Source: Lingula anatina (taxonomy: Eukaryota > Brachiopoda > Lingulata > Lingulida > Lingulidae). From it: 64,000 nt of DNA. The translations under genes and the position numbers were made by a program. The stretch lies in contig NW_019774613.1 of NCBI RefSeq assembly GCF_001039355.2, positions 482,577-546,576 of the forward strand, given 5' to 3'. Each line of letters begins with the position of its first letter. The stretch's first letter is position 1. Below, piece after piece: positions 46,753 through 59,290 of the stretch. The notes below the pieces were generated by a model. It had not been told where the DNA came from. It did not search any database and saw nothing but the letters and a program-made list of their open reading frames with translations.

Positions 46753-49290
46753 TTATGTGGAAATAAACTGTGGAATTTAAATACTTAGAATTACATATCT
46801 TAAACTACCTTTTTCTTTTTAAATAGTGCACTGATAAAAGAAAACAAAAGGCGGATATATAACTCTTGTCCTTTGTATAATTATGAACATGTACGCAAGG
46901 AGAAATGGGTTACGTTTGACAAATTCCTTGACAAACGTACCCTAGGTCTATTATCTTTTACAATAAAATTTAAATTGACCTTAGCCATATTAAAACATAA
47001 TCATTTCACCAACAGCAGTACAAATAGCAGTACCCTATCGCGCTGAAATGCCTGAGAGACTCATTGAATAACCAGGATTTCTAACACAAGACTCATGTGA
47101 AGTCTTTTCCGGAATCATTCTCTTCTGTCGATTCTTTCATAAGACATGACCCGTCTGTAATCGCTTTGAAGACTCAGATCAATAAAACTTTTGATCAGTT
47201 GAGCCAGCTAGAGGAATGTTCTTGTCACTACGGGTTTGGTGAAACTGTGACTTATTGCTCTTATTATTGGATTAAGCAACGAAACTGTGCACGCAGAGTG
47301 TTTGGCTTATTGCGTTTTAAATGCAAATAGAAGTATTTATCTAACCTTTTTCTTCCATTTTTTCTAAAACATAGTCTTCTTAAAACGTTTTTATTTTAAG
47401 TGAACACCAATCGACCATTATGCAGAAATTATGTAAATTGTACACGACACATGCCAGAACTCAATCTAGTTCAGTTACTAACTGGACTAGGCCGATTCCT
47501 GATTGGTATATGTTCTCTAGACTTGGCCCCATAGGAACCACCGTTGAGTGTGCAATAAGGCTATGTTTCTACACATGCATCCAATCTTGGGTAAATAAAA
47601 TTTAAAAAGTTTGCTAAGTATAAAGAAATGATAAAATGGACTATCGATTTGTTTGTGATACATTTACCCTGTACAATGAAAGCATAAATCATGCTAAGGT
47701 TTACTTTAGTTACTTTGGGCGACAGTTTTCATAGTTGGCGAACATTTGATTTTCATTTTATGGTTTGATAGCGTCTTAGATCTTTAACAACTTGACTAAT
47801 TTGACCTGAGAAGATACATGCGTGAAGACGTTATTTTTCCACAAGCAGTACCACGAAATAATTATTGAAATGAATAGAATTTTGTAAATAAACACTTTAA
47901 AATTATCTGATTATAGTATTTTTCTTTCAGTTCTTCAATCTTAATGTGACTGTGGCATATATAGAAATTTTTAGTTTCTTTAGCTTGAATTCTACGAATT
48001 TCAATACCATTATCTGATTACTGATTATCATTATCGACGGAAAAACCAATGACGCAGTAGGGTATTTTGTCTGACTCAGCATCTTCAGGTATATTATATC
48101 AGTAGATAATAATATTGAAGATTGAACCTTTGTTGGTTTTAGCACGTTTTATTAAAGCTCTAAACTGTCCTGCATCACCCAGTACGACCAATTGTGAGAA
48201 GTCTGTATTTCAAGATTGCCTATATTCAACAAAAAGATCTTAAGAACACAATAACTGTTTTATTGAATAAAACGTTGTACGTGTAAATGTAAACACTTTG
48301 AACTTATCGGAGAGTCGTCTTTTTGATTCAGTCCATTAACAATAATGTAACTATATAGGAATTGTTGGTTTCTTTAGCGAAAATTGCACAAAATCTAGCG
48401 ATGCTCTAGGATGAAAGTTTTGAAATGAACATGGACAAAGCTCATCGATGTTTTTCCTACATTTGTCAATTTCTTTTGTAATCACGTCATGTTACGTGGA
48501 GTAATATTCACGTCCTGATTATGTCAAACTTACCAAGTTTCATCCAGAGGATCTTATTCTACCAAGCACACTGACACAGTAACCACAACTTAACTATACT
48601 TAAAAATATTTACAATGGACAAAAAAAGGCAAACAACATTCCTTCTACAAGGATATATAATGACTTAAATTATCTATTTCATGTATTTTTTAAAATTTCC
48701 TAAATATGCAAATACCTTTGATGATCAATCACGCAAGCAGAAGACGTCAAGTTAAAAGACACTGTCTGTTTTGTGCAAAGAAATTACTGACTCATCAAAA
48801 CCTGGAAATAACACAGCTACTGCGCAGGCGCTAATTCCAAGAATTGGCAGCTAGATCTATTTAACGTATCGGATCACGGATAATCAACCAAAAAACCACA
48901 GACCAATTGGGAAATATGCCATGACACATAATCTTTTCATTAAATAGAGTTCCAGTCAATTGTTTCTTTAAGTGTTAAATTACCGTACAGTAGATAGCAA
49001 AAAGAATCATCACATAGATGGACATTACACAGCTACTGCGCAGGCGCTAATTCCAAGATTTGGCAGCAAGATGTATTTTACTATCGGATCACTGATTATC
49101 AACGGAAAACCCAAAGACAAAATTGGAAATATGCCATGGCACATAATATTTAAACAATGTTCCAGCCGATTGTTTCTTTAAGTGTTAATGCGTCGTACAG
49201 TAGGGTTTAATTTAAACACCAAACAGACAAGCGGAGGATCTTAAGCTAAAATATACAAATACTATTTGTATTGATCGAAGAAGTTGCTGA
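46753..49290. repeat. Repeat block R1, copy without the Tc1-type insertion
   Basis: Collinear with 40559-44440, starting at TTATGTGGAAATAAACTGTG. Subunits are at 48818 and 49033. Near 47814 it preserves the empty target of the transposon found at 41643. Confidence 0.85.
47097..47330 (+). CDS. Small open frame in R1, product unknown
   Basis: About 77 codons with a cysteine-rich end (EECSCHYGFGETVTYCSYYW, then RNCARR). An acceptor-like TTTCTAACACAAG precedes it; an ATG in this frame is absent, so it would be an internal or terminal exon. The other R1 copy keeps most of the frame but has a TAG and an indel. Family not recognised. A second frame downstream (47420-47605) is shared between copies too. 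Confidence 0.25.
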   Translation: MKSFPESFSSVDSFIRHDPSVIALKTQINKTFDQLSQLEECSCHYGFGETVTYCSYYWIKQRNCARRVFGLLRFKCK

Positions 49291-50286
49291 CTTATCAAAA
49301 CCTGGAATTCCACAGCTGGCGCGCAGGCGGTAATTCCAAGACTAGATGCTTGCTCACTACAGGCCGTAAGTTCTCCTTGTTATCTGTAGACGAATCAATA
49401 CATAACCTAAATAATGTTTTTAACAGCAAACGTCTAATTAACCAGCGACTCGGTAAGCCATGGAGTTGCATGTTTGCGTGGTGGCAGCACAATCGCCGGG
49501 GTCAAACTTTAATCTCTCACGAGGCGAGAAAAAATAATAGATCAAAAAGCTAAAAAGCACTGCCTGTTTTGTGCAAAAAGAAATTACTGACTCATCAAAA
49601 CCTGGAAATTCCACACTTAGCACGCAAGTGCTAGTTCCAAGACTTGGCAGGTAGATCTATTTTACTATTGGATCACTGATTATCAACGGAAAACCAATGA
49701 CAAATGGGAAATTTTCCATTCAAATAATTTTTACATAAAACAGTGTTCCAGTCAATTTTTTCTTTAAGTGTAAAAGTACCGTAAAGTAGGTAACAGAAAT
49801 AAGCATTACATAGATAGAGATAGTTTCATTTTTATAGCAAATAAAGAATATGAACAAAGTAAAAAAAAAAAAAAAAACAGGAAACATTTGTCCACATAAG
49901 CAGGGTGTAATTTAAATATCAATCAGACTCTATTTGAGTCAATTACTCTTTAAAATCTAAGCATCATTACGGAACATTTGACTGACATTTTTATTGTGCA
50001 TGGGCCCCCATGAAACTTTATTTTTTAACATACTAAAACATGTTACTGGTACCCTTATATTGCTCACTTTTAAATTAAAAAAAAAAAAACGTAAAATGTT
50101 CAAACATAAAAGCAAATAATACTGCACAAAAGTAAATAATTATGCAAAAAATATGATATGTCTGTACATGACTAGACACATAAGGCTTAAAGTTGCCAGT
50201 GCGATAAAATCTGATACGTAGACCTATGCTTGGAAATTTAATATTACACAACTATATTTAACACTTTTTCAAGCACTAGAATAAAG
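49291..50286. repeat. R1 remnants then AT-rich sequence
   Basis: Partial subunits at about 49312 (GGCGCGCAGGCGGTAATTCC) and 49617 (AGCACGCAAGTGCTAGTTCC) are followed by AT-rich DNA with poly-A at 49860-49877. No gene seen. Confidence 0.5.
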
Positions 50287-50613
50287 TAATTATTCTTCAA
50301 TTAACAGCTTAATATTGAATGATTTATCCCCAATATCCCGATGCCTAACAGAGCATCTTCATTAGGGAATGAGGTTATCCAGGTGAATAGCCTCCAGGAT
50401 TTCCTGCAGAGTTCTCTTGGTTCAATGTCAATCACCTTGATTTTTTTCAATTTTGGGACCATGTGATACTTTGTGTCCGCATATCTCCTGAATATAGGCT
50501 TTTCACCTGGATAACCTCATACCCTGTTGAAGATGCTCTGTTAGACATCAAAACATTGGGTATAAATTATTTCGATATTAAGCGGTTGATTGAAGAAAAA
50601 TTATTAAATTATT
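50287..50613. mobile_element. Fold-back MITE with about 110 bp arms
   Basis: The left words TAACAGAGCATCTTCA and ATGAGGTTATCCAGGTGAA recur inverted on the right as TTCACCTGGATAACCTCAT and TGAAGATGCTCTGTTA. Outer parts (TTCTTCAATTAACAGCTTAATAT-like) pair as well. The loop is about 90 bp. Non-coding. Confidence 0.75.
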
Positions 50614-50867
50614 CTTATAACATAACACAGCTGATGTAATCCTTCTTTGGATCACCACTAGACTTTTAAATTTCTAATCATTTTCGATGTACGATGGGAT
50701 TTCTTTTAACTGGACATAAAAAATTGAGACCTTTGGATATCCTCATCAGCACAGAAAAACAAAGATTTTGTCAACAGGACCTGTAAATTGGGCCATAGGT
50801 TAGACATGCGCAACTATTAATCAACATTACGATGCGATAACATAACACTGAGGACAGGCAGCCACAG

Positions 50868-50910
50868 ATGTTCAGAGGGGCAGTCGGATTCAAGCGTGCC
50901 ACAAACCACG
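50868..50910 (+). CDS. Candidate first exon for dipeptidase B
   Basis: ATG and 43 bases coding MFRGAVGFKRATNH plus one base, then the donor GTAAGA. Exon 1 of dipeptidase A is the same length and phase and reads [14 protein letters not shown]. If joined to exon 2 of copy B at 55529 the frame stays open (E-K-N-S-N-E-V-T-M). The intron would be 4.6 kb against 3.1 kb in copy A. It could instead be a relic of a third copy. Confidence 0.5.
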
Positions 50911-51549
50911 GTAAGACATTTTGTTTGTTACAAAGCATACGTACACCTTCTCTGTATACTGGTATGCATACCGTGTTTTTAAGTTTCCGTAAAGATTACT
51001 GGAAATAAAACAGCCAGACATTCTGTTTATACATTCTGCTGGACCATATGGACTTCTCTGGACCCGGTGAGAAAGGAATGCATGTCCCCTAAGAACGAAC
51101 CTCCGTTCATGAGAAAACGTGTCCTAGGATGTACTGTCTTGCCCGGACCTAGATCCCCAGCTGTATTTATACGCAGCTAGGACATATGTTTCTGTCGGAC
51201 ATAATTTCCTTTCTCATGTACACAGGAAAGCAAGCCCTGCATATGTATTGTCCGTGCAATTATTGTAAACACGAAGCGATAAGTATCGGTAATTTTCAGT
51301 AGGTTGGCAGCAACGTCCACACAGGCTCCTGAGTAAGGCGTCTGGATGAAATACCAACAGCGTAGAGAAATGTGAGTTCCAATCTCCGATAGCGCGTTAT
51401 TCTTTATGTGCGAAATCCATGTCAACCGAACAGAACGTACTTTATATACTTAAATAGTTAGGATTATTTTGATGAGGAAAGATTTTTAATTATTTGAATT
51501 TGTTTTAATTTAAATTTTAAGATTTTTTAAACGATGAGCTATTTTAGAA

Positions 51550-51942
51550 TTAAATTGATAAACTCATCGAGGGAGACTTAACGAGGCCGTAGCCGTGGGA
51601 TAAACAGTAGACGCTCAACAGCATATATAAGAGCGCATTCTTTGTACTTACACATAAAAATGCAATAAAAGTTAAATTGGGAAACTCGGGAGCCAGAGCG
51701 AACATTTCAGATATCATATGAGAGACACAAATTGCGCTCTGAAGAATGTTTAGACTAATAGTAGAAATGCATGTATAAACAATAATAGATAAATTCAATA
51801 TATTTATCATACAATTATACGTTTCATTAACAGTCCCAAGGCGCATATGTCTCTGTTGCTTCAATAAAATTTCCCCAGTGATCACCAACGCACCAAGTAT
51901 GAAATGATTAACTGTCGCCCGAGGGATATATAACAGAACGCC
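51550..51942 (-). CDS. Possible exon of a membrane protein
   Basis: A minus-strand open frame of about 120 codons, without an ATG start, has two hydrophobic segments and the run YMLLSVYCLSHGYGLVK near its end. HGYGLVK recalls the GYGxVKP signature of lung seven-transmembrane (GOST) receptors, but the match is short. A second open frame at 51425-51177 on the same strand may belong with it. No splice borders are convincing. Treat as unverified. Confidence 0.25.
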   Translation of the reverse strand, partial: GVLLYIPRATVNHFILGALVITGEILLKQQRHMRLGTVNETYNCMINILNLSIIVYTCISTISLNILQSAICVSHMISEMFALAPEFPNLTFIAFLCVSTKNALLYMLLSVYCLSHGYGLVKSPSMSLSI

Positions 51943-52452
51943 TCGAGCGTCAGCGAGAGGTGTTCAACACATAGGCCTACACGTGTATACTGCGAGAAAC
52001 GTGTATACAGTTTTATAGTACTAAAAAAATGCATTCACAATATAACGTGTAACCATATTTAACCACTTCAACCTTTTGGTTGCAAAGATTTAAGATAAAT
52101 TTATAACATATTATATTATTATATTCTTCTTTTGTTTTTGCGATATGTTTTATACATGTTGTTAGATTTATTTATTATTGTTCGCAAGCCTTTGCTCTAT
52201 TCAGCAATTTGAACTATGAGCTTGTTGAGATCGATTCTCCCTTTGTCTCTCGTACAAGGAGCACTCCAACAGGAACAGTTTGTCTACACAATTTACACAC
52301 TCTTTGTTCAGGTCGTAAAGGGTTGGTTTTTATGAAATCTGCCCAATTAAATTTCTAGTTCGTGAAACCCCCTTCTAATTACTCTCCTAAGCGGTGGAGT
52401 TCATCTTTTGTTATTGGGGCATTTAAATATTTTTCAACTCATGGGACGATTT

Positions 52453-52454
<2 letters not shown>

Positions 52455-52506
<52 letters not shown>

Positions 52507-52525
52507 GTCTATATATATATATTAC
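52455..52525. repeat. (TA)n microsatellite
   Basis: About 23 TA units at 52457-52503, then TATATATATAT again at 52511-52522. Tyr-Ile frames across it are artefacts. Confidence 0.85.
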
Positions 52526-52989
52526 AGAAAAGTCGCCAGACCATAACATTTTATCAAAACCAAAACTTTTCCCTATATACAAAGAGGTCCTCCACTATTC
52601 TAGTCTGCGTTCTACCCTTATGGACAGAGTAAATTATCTCATCTCAGTATTTCAAGTTTAAGAAAGCTTAAACATGGCTGAGTTGTAAGTGAAAAATAAT
52701 TGTTAAATCTAGTTCAGGTACAACTTATACAGAAATGGATGGGCCTCTAAAATATTATCTTATTCACCTACTTAAACGACCCCAAGGGCCCAATATGTTT
52801 GTAACTGGAACATCACAAGTTGCAATAAAGACGCTGTTGCAATCAAACTTGCAAAATGTTTAAAAGTCATCAAATGTGAAGTACTACAACTTATTTAACT
52901 TATTTAGATCGCCTCTCAGAGTTGAAAGTAGAAAACGTAAATGCAACACCCCTTTCCAATAAACGACAGATACAAAATTGCTCTGGACC

Positions 52990-53440
52990 CAATTTAGAAT
53001 GGTAAACAGATTGCTAGCAACAAACTACTTTCTAAAAATTATAGGTATAGAAGATGCAGAGGCATGCACATTTTGCATAAACCCTTCAAGACTTGTTTAT
53101 CGAATGTGAAAAAAATTGCATCTCTGTGGGTTCAAATTCATGACTGAATCCATTTTAGGACTGGACAAACATTAAACCTAACAATTGGCATTTGAATGAT
53201 TGTTGAGTATTATAACAATATTTTATATACTATATATAATTATATATACATACTATATCCAAAATATAGAAAATATTAAGATGAATGGGAAAAAAACTTA
53301 TTTCACGGAAAAAAAATTAGAAATATGCCGAAAAAATAAGATTGCAAGAAATGGATCTAATCTCACCAGCTTTTTTAGACAAATATTTAACTCTAAAATA
53401 TTTAAATTCATAGTATCAAAAAGTAAATGTCCTTGCTAAA
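52990..53440 (+). mobile_element. LINE remnant (L1/Tx1-like 3' part)
   Basis: The plus frame reads RMVNRLLATNYFLKIIGIED, then ACTFC. This matches the usual order TN..L..IGI.D...C.FC downstream of the reverse transcriptase in L1-type elements. A later frame (53280-53440) rich in Lys and Asn may be its C-terminus. Stops separate them. The polymerase core (YADD) was not found upstream. Confidence 0.4.
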
Positions 53441-55071
53441 TTATACAATATTTTTTCTTTTTAAAGAAGTAGCAACGGCAATAACTACATGTTCATTTAT
53501 TGTGATACTGATATGATATATAGCCATTAGTAAAGATGTTATTTGTATTCGACACTCTGTGCATGCACTTAACTATATTTTTTCGATCTTAAATGAAGCT
53601 CGGCCTGTATGTCGTTAGTGTTTGACAATTACCTCGCTATAGGCTTTTGCATTTTTAAATGAAAGATGAGAAATAATTTTTAAAAAATTCAGCCTAATTA
53701 AAACATTAAATGTTTACCTAATACCAGTTTTGCTGAAGACTTAACGAGTCCTGTAAGTCACCCCTATTTTATTAATTCGCGTTCCTGTGATACTGCCCTA
53801 CCTCGGTATGTCAACAGCACAAAAATAATTGTACATTACCTGCTTACAAAGTAATTTGGTCACAGATGAAACTGACGCAGCCTTGCCCCCCCAATGACAC
53901 ACAGTAGGAAATCAATTACTACAAAAGGTCTTTGATCTCGTAGCTGCTGAATAGTTTCCCCAGCTGGTAAAATAACAACAGCAAATTACATGCAATAAGC
54001 CCACGCTGGTAAGAGGGGCGTTCTCTGACGCTGCGGTATCAGTACACATACTGAGGACTGGCAGATAGTAGCATTTATTTCACCTCAGTCTTGATAGTGT
54101 TTGTGTCGCAGAAGTTCAAAGGGTCAGACGGTCATACTGATAAGCGCACCTTGAGACATTATAAAAATATCGGTGAAGATATTTGTCACCAAGTATGTGT
54201 ACAATGACTCGGTTTATGTGTATTATCTACCAGTGCTTCTGTATTAATCTCCTCAAGGCAAAAAGCAGGGAAGCAGTTTGTGTGCATACTCCGCTGGGAC
54301 CTATAAGGTTCGCAAAAGTGTAAATGCAGAGCTACCATTGTCTCTGTGGGTATTTAATCGGTTGAATCCCATCCAGCTACAAATATTGAACGTAAATATG
54401 GGGGTTTCTAAAACCTGCTTGAGGCACATGAGTTACTAGTATCCGTCCGCCAGCCCAGGCGGGCGGTTCAAGCTAGACGTGCCCCCGTACGAGCCCCAGT
54501 CTGGTGTACCGTAGTGATAAGTTATTAAACATGCAAGCTTGAGGAAATGAAACTAAAACGTTTCATTTTGCGACTGAAATGATACATCGGGTTTTACTGA
54601 TATGATTACAAAAATGTAGCTATTTTAAATAGACAGAACGCTTTCATATCTAAATATTGACTAATGCCGTACCTTTGCTGTGAGGCGTCATTCTTTGTAA
54701 TCTTTGTGAGATTATTTATATACAGGATTAATATAAAGGATATTTTGATATCGTCTATTTTCCAGTGATTTAACCAAAGTACATGTCTGATTATCTAGAT
54801 TAAGATAGATTTAGATTAATCTAGATTAAGTAAATGGAGAATTTAGTAAATGTCTTGATCACAATCACGCATATCAATTTTGTAAATTTATCTTGTCGTA
54901 ATGTAGTGATCAATTATGTTGAATATCACGGTTTTTATTTAAAAATGGTAGAAGAAAACTTATAGAAGTATTTAAAATACGTACTGGCATAGTTCAAATT
55001 ACTTAAACGCGAATAGGATTATCATTTCGGTCGATTTTATAATCAATCCTTAAAATACACCAGGCCTTATA
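53441..55071. other. 5' region of dipeptidase B, paralogous to that of copy A
   Basis: 53790-54430 aligns with 6110-6780 of copy A (CTGACGCAGCCTTGCCCCCC and TCTGACGCTGCGGTATC cores). 54660-54960 aligns with 8260-8580 (TTTGTGAGATTATTTATA core). So the promoter region and part of intron 1 were duplicated along with the gene. Confidence 0.65.
54112..54172 (+). pseudogene. Decayed first exon of dipeptidase B
   Basis: Aligns with exon 1 of copy A, but ATG has become AAG (54112-54114): AAGTTCAAAGGGTCAGACGG against ATGTTTAGAGGACCAGACGG. A GTGAAG donor after 54172 keeps phase 1 (61 bases against 43). Without the ATG it cannot start translation here. Confidence 0.5.
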
Positions 55072-55370
55072 CAGCATTGGTCAAAAAGGTTGTCTCACCT
55101 ACCCACCTACAGTTTCTACAGTTTTTATTTACAAATTATCATATCACAGGTGTAAATTGTTCTGAAAAGTGATTTTTACCATAAGTAACATGATAAATGT
55201 ACAGAAAATACAAAATAACGTGAAGATATCCATATTCCCCCTCAAATCCGCTGTTTTGCTGTGGCTTTTACATAGGAAAAGAAATGTCCGTTTAAGTGAA
55301 AAATTTTTTGATCATTTGTAAATAAAAGCACACGAAACTGTAGAAGGGGCAACCTTTTTGACCATTGTTG
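55072..55370. mobile_element. MITE with the ends of the Tc1-type element at 22480-23417
   Basis: 299 bp between TA dinucleotides. Left CAGCATTGGTCAAAAAGGTT; right, reverse-complemented, CAACAATGGTCAAAAAGGTT. The interior resembles the non-coding tail of the 22480-23417 element (AACAATTTACACCTGTGATA on the minus strand). It is a deletion derivative without a transposase. Confidence 0.8.
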
Positions 55371-57472
55371 TATGCGATGTGGGCTATTACTTAGGGAGAA
55401 AGTGCAAAACTAGTTATAGCCGAAAGATACTGCTGATCACGCACAGAATGGCAAATTCATTTTCATTTACAAAAAAAAAAAAAAAAAAAGATGAGTTTCC
55501 TCATATTGGGTTTCACCGTTATTCATAGAAAAAAACTCAAATGAAGTGACAATGGATGAAAAGTACGACAAACACAAAGTGAAGAAACCTAGGGTGCTGA
55601 ACAGAAAGATTGTCATCGCCTTGATTGTGGCAGGTAATTGTAATTTCATTGGCCTACATAACATTTGCCATATACTTCCAGTAAATCCCTTTTGGTGCCG
55701 CGTCTGAGTGGAGCCCATTTACGACGTCAAAACATCCCAGGGAAAATCGTTTACATGTAGGATTTCATCTAACGGCAAATGTGGCAAATGTAATCATGAC
55801 CTTAAGGCCTTTAAGTAGAAATAGGAAGAGTCGTTCACCAAATAAGCAAATTTTGCCACCATCATGAAATTGCCTATATCTTGGAATTGTCTATTATTAA
55901 AATACTTCGATGCAAACAAGCATTAAAGTTTTACAACAAAAAAAGTAGTGCTGTAAACACGTCACAGCCACTTAATTGAAAATACCCCTGTACATGGGTT
56001 AGTTTCTTTTGGCGTTTTTTTTTTCTGCGTTTTCCCTAATTCTGGCACGTTTTCTCTTTCAGTTATTCTGGTAGTAGTTATTTCTGTCTCTCTGGCAGTG
56101 ACTCTGATGCCTACCCGAACCACGAGAGAGGCTCGGATGCAGACGGTTAATGATATACTGGATAGAGTACCACTAGTTGATGGGTAATTGATAGCTGGCC
56201 ATAGGGCATTAGGGCGTAGATAGTAGACAGTAATTTTTTTTTTTTAATTTGTGATGGTGATTATTTACAAAAACGATCGGTCTGAAGCATACGTGAATTT
56301 GTATATTTTTGACCGTGCGTGCGTGTTACAAATCTCAGTGCCTTAAATTCTCTGAGTTACATGTAACATGTTTAAGATCCCATGCTGTCAGTTATAAGGT
56401 TATAGGCCTAATTTTAATGAATTATGCTTTCTTGATTCTAACAAATCAATAGCAGGGCGCGCAGGGCGCGACAAGACCACCCCCCCCCCCCCCATGCTTC
56501 GACATCACATCCTTTTATTTCTCAAAAAGTACAGAACCAGCAAAACAAAACAAAATCAACCAAATTTTCCAACCATATGCCCAGATTGCATAATAATAAC
56601 TTTGCCCCTGTCTACTATTTTTGCGTGTGTTAAACGAGCAAAATGAGCGAACCTCTATCTAAAAATGAACCTGCCTAGACTAATCATTGCTGCAGGGTTT
56701 TTCAATCAATGATTTTGAATTGTATATGTACTGTTTCAGTCATAATGATTTCCCGTGGCATATACGGCTAGACACCGCCATCAATGGAAGCTTGTCCCGC
56801 TTAAATATGAGCCAAGACTTGAGAAAGGTGCTGAGGTATAGGGCGAAGTTCCATCCCAGTCAGACAGACATACCCAGAATAAAGAAGGGACGCCTTGGCG
56901 CACAGGTAAAAGAAATAAACATGTTTTCTACTTCCTTTTTTTTTTTTTTTTTTTTTTTTTTTGAAAATTAAATGACATTATATTCTATTCATTTGGATTA
57001 ATGTCCTTAATACATTTAAGAATGCTATCTGATTCACATGGAAACCGCCTGCATGATGTCGCACCTGCTGCAATCCATGAGGTGTTTATCATTGTGACTA
57101 TAAGAACAAGTTTGATGTCATCTTATCAGTGCATATCCTCATTAACCTGTCACTTTTCCCCTTAGTTTTGGGTGTCATTTGCGCCATGTGAATCCCAGTT
57201 CAAGGACGCCACTGTGAAAGCCCTGGAGCAGTTGGACCTCATTAAACGAATGATTGCGCAGTATTCTGATGTCTTTGAATTTGTCACCACAGCAGATGGT
57301 AAATCTCTCTCTCTATCTATCTCTCGTTAATATCTCGTTATTATCAGAATTTAAATTTCGAATAAAAGCCTATAAAACCAAATGGAATACCACACACGCA
57401 CACCCAACACACACACATGCACACACATGCACGCACACTACACGCAAACTCTCGGTTTCGTCTGCATGCATA

Positions 57473-57799
57473 AAAGGGATACATGTATCAACTTTTGACA
57501 AAAAAATGGATTTTTCTGGAATAAAGGACATTTTCCCATACCAACCAATGGTTAATTATTCTATTCCGACATTCATAGTTAGTCCCTGTTTTTTTTCTAA
57601 AAAAAATTTTTTTGTAATGTCCCTGAAGAGATTATTACAGAGTGTAGCCATCTATGGAGGTCACGTGATGTGATGGCAAGCACAGTCTAAAATAATTGCT
57701 AACTGCGGTTTTGGAGGTAAAACAGAATTCATAATATTTCCATGGGTTGTTTACAGTGTATTTATTTTGAAATATCATACGAACAGTTGTTATCCCTTT
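57473..57799. mobile_element. MITE-like element in intron 5 of dipeptidase B
   Basis: Orthologous in position and sequence to 11957-12286. Ends AAAGGGAT and TTATCCCTTT are better preserved here than in copy A. Confidence 0.6.
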
Positions 57800-57984
57800 A
57801 ACTAAAATGGTACATATAATTCCAGGTATTGAATCTGCCCATAAAAGCGTTAAAGTGGCCAGTCTCCTGGCTGTGGAGGGAGGTCATCACATCAGGAGTA
57901 GTCTGGGGGTACTGAGGATGTTCTACGAACTGGGAGTGCGTTATATGACCCTCACCTGGAACTGTAATACACCGTGGTGAGCTG

Positions 57985-57985
57985 T

Positions 57986-58026
<41 letters not shown>
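57985..58026. repeat. (TAA)n microsatellite
   Basis: A pure run of ATA steps just after exon 6. Copy A has a shorter run at the same place (12475-12500). Another TTA run lies at 60103-60134. Confidence 0.85.
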
Positions 58027-58032
<6 letters not shown>

Positions 58033-59290
58033 AAATTATCTAACACAAGCCGAAAATCTTTCACAAATTTAGCTTACAGTCAACCTGGACCGGTAGGCCT
58101 ATTTCAGACTGGTGTGATACCCTCTACAAGGGTGGCAGATATTATAGGCACATTTTCCACAGAGAATCAACTGATTTATCTTAAGACATTATATGTGAAT
58201 ATCTTGTGAAAAATCAATCTGTGACCCTGGTAGAGGGTAATGATGTGAGAAGTTGTTACTCGCTCTGACCGCTGGGTGGTGTAGCGGCTAGGACCCTCTT
58301 GTAAATGTCAGGTTCATGATTAAGCTAAAGGATTTTTGGCTTGTGTTTGATCATTTTCATTTATGATCCAACTACCAAGCTAATGAACATTTTTGCTCAA
58401 TAATAATAACAGTTTATTAATTCACTGTTAAAATCACAGCCCGTAAGCTGAAATTATCTATATTTGTTGAAACTGAATATATATGAATTTCAGAACATTA
58501 CACGACAGTTTACAACTCAACAAATTTTAATATAAAATTCAAAAACTGGATGCCGTTTAATGTGACATCATTTTCAGGGCTGACTGCAACGTCGCTACCA
58601 GGCAACGAAAACCTGTCCACCACGGCCTGACGGACTTCGGCAAGGTAAGGCAGTGGCGGATACATAGGGGTAGGGAATTGTCATTCGAATGCCTTCGCTT
58701 TTTAAATATAAAATAGCGGAATAAACACCTGTCTTTTCTTTATAGAGGATCCCACTGCGTATTTCGTGACCCGTGAAGGCCACTTTTTATTCCCGAAATG
58801 CGTGAAAGGTTCATATTATTTGGTGTGATCTGTGAAGCACCCCATTCCCGTGACTCGTGAATGCGGCCTTTTATTCTTCGCCTTTCGTGAAACAAAATCA
58901 GTGTTTTCGGATATTCGTGAATTTCAGGATTTTTGACACGCATCATCAGTGAAATCTGAAAAATAGTTTAATTTAGTGTGATTTGTGAATTGATGATTTT
59001 ATTTCCCGTGAACGGTGATAACTACACCCCCCCCCCCATGATGACCCTCTTTCTAAGGGAGAATTTTGCCCTTGGCGATTTTGATCTCAGGAGGGTTGTT
59101 AGCGGCGCTATATCACTCAAAATGAACAATATTTTTTTTTAAAGTATGTGATTCTTGTTTTCTTTCTTCCAGATCGTCGTGAAGGAGATGAACCGCTTAG
59201 GAATGATGGTAGACCTGTCGCACGTGGCCGTGAACTATAGGTCTCTTTGAAAAACCAGCAGCTTTGATTTAGTAAACTTATGAATAAATG

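Noticed and set aside
44650-49181. Repeated 70-90 codon frames with ALIPRFGSKMYFTIGS
   Set aside because: They recur because the R1 subunit recurs; the subunits differ by indels that break the frame and start codons are not kept.
51425-51460. TATA-like TATATAAAG on the minus strand
   Set aside because: AT-rich sequence gives many such words, and the frame after it lacks an ATG.
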